Assembly (NCBI GenBank): GCA_024653675.1
Contig: JANLIB010000192.1
Coordinates: 1-33,029, forward strand
From: Gallionella sp.
GTDB taxonomy: Bacteria; Pseudomonadota; Gammaproteobacteria; Burkholderiales; Gallionellaceae
Direction: 5' to 3'
DNA: 33,029 bases
Each line of letters starts with the position of its first letter. Position 1 is the stretch's first letter. A program made the translations under genes and the position numbers. Shown here one piece after another: positions 32,920 through 33,029 of the stretch. The notes under the pieces were generated by a model. The model searched no databases. It had not been told where the DNA came from and was given only the letters and a program-made list of their open reading frames with translations.

Positions 32920-33029
32920 GCTAAACATAGTGGCACCTATGTGTAGAAGCAAACTATGTGCAGTTTTTCTAGCAACCCCATACGCTACCAGACGTTGCTG
33001 GTAGCGAACTATACATAGTTACAGCGACT
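32905..33029. mobile_element. Probable end of an insertion sequence (type unknown)
   Basis: A perfect 13-base inverted repeat (GTGCCACTATGTT at 32905-32917, complement at 32924-32936) lies at the point where the acyltransferase frame ends. Several related ACTATG/CATAGT motifs follow, including AAACTATGTGCAG and GAACTATACATAGTTACAG. A 9-base inverted pair (CGCTACCAG, CTGGTAGCG) lies at 32983-33006. Repeated short terminal motifs of this kind suggest an IS21-like end, but no transposase gene is in view, so the family is a guess. Confidence 0.45.

Noticed and set aside
32913-32930. Integron attC-like pair (GTTGAGC and GCTAAAC)
   Set aside because: GTTGAGC fits the GTTRRRY core, but the partner does not fit RYYYAAC and no cassette structure is present; an insertion-sequence end explains it better.

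Overview
The window looks like chromosomal DNA of a betaproteobacterium, most likely of the Nitrosomonadales/Gallionellaceae type. The evidence is gene order and family resemblance (ilvB-ilvH-ilvC-psd-pssA in one direction, lptF/lptG divergent from pepA-holC-valS). The genus is inferred and not proven by anything seen here. Intergenic spaces are filled with palindromic repeats typical of such genomes.

Positions 1-2711 are accessory DNA. They hold a ParDE-like toxin-antitoxin pair (300-813), a 3' remnant of a type ISP restriction-modification gene (960-about 1740, minus strand), and a two-gene module (1741-2711, minus) made of a Panacea-domain (SocA-like) antitoxin and a small putative toxin. 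This block sits just downstream of pssA.

Positions 2807-17189 are mostly housekeeping. On the minus strand are phospholipid synthesis (pssA, psd), branched-chain amino acid synthesis (ilvC, ilvH, ilvB, with a good sigma70-type promoter) and the LPS transporter permeases lptG and lptF. On the plus strand are pepA, holC and valS. Two palindromic repeats are inserted in frame in valS, and a short dispersed repeat lies in frame in pepA. A rhodanese and a serine/threonine kinase with a C-terminal cyclic-nucleotide-binding-like domain follow on the minus strand.

Positions 17322-22325 (plus) hold a BepA-like periplasmic metalloprotease overlapping a UDP-sugar dehydrogenase of the TviB/WbpA type. 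Two secreted proteins of lower GC follow: an M15-like peptidase and an Ig-like protein. A possible promoter before them has a nine-C tract in its spacer.

Positions 22707-32529 (plus) form a tightly packed polysaccharide/sugar-nucleotide cluster: Wzm and Wzt (with a C-terminal substrate-recognition-like domain), a radical SAM protein with extra C-terminal cysteines, a sugar epimerase/dehydratase, a GmhA-like SIS isomerase, a nucleotidyltransferase-kinase fusion with the reverse domain order of HldE, E1 alpha and E1 beta subunits of a thiamine-dependent dehydrogenase without E2 or E3, an unrecognised 112-residue protein, and a second radical SAM protein lacking the extra cysteines. Five junctions in the cluster overlap. 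I infer a pathway making an activated, unusually modified (probably heptose-derived) sugar for ABC-transporter-exported glycans. No glycosyltransferase lies in the window. The right end (32584-33029) holds the first 111 codons of an acyltransferase-3 gene, cut off where short repeated and inverted motifs resembling an insertion-sequence end begin. I see no tRNA, rRNA or CRISPR array.
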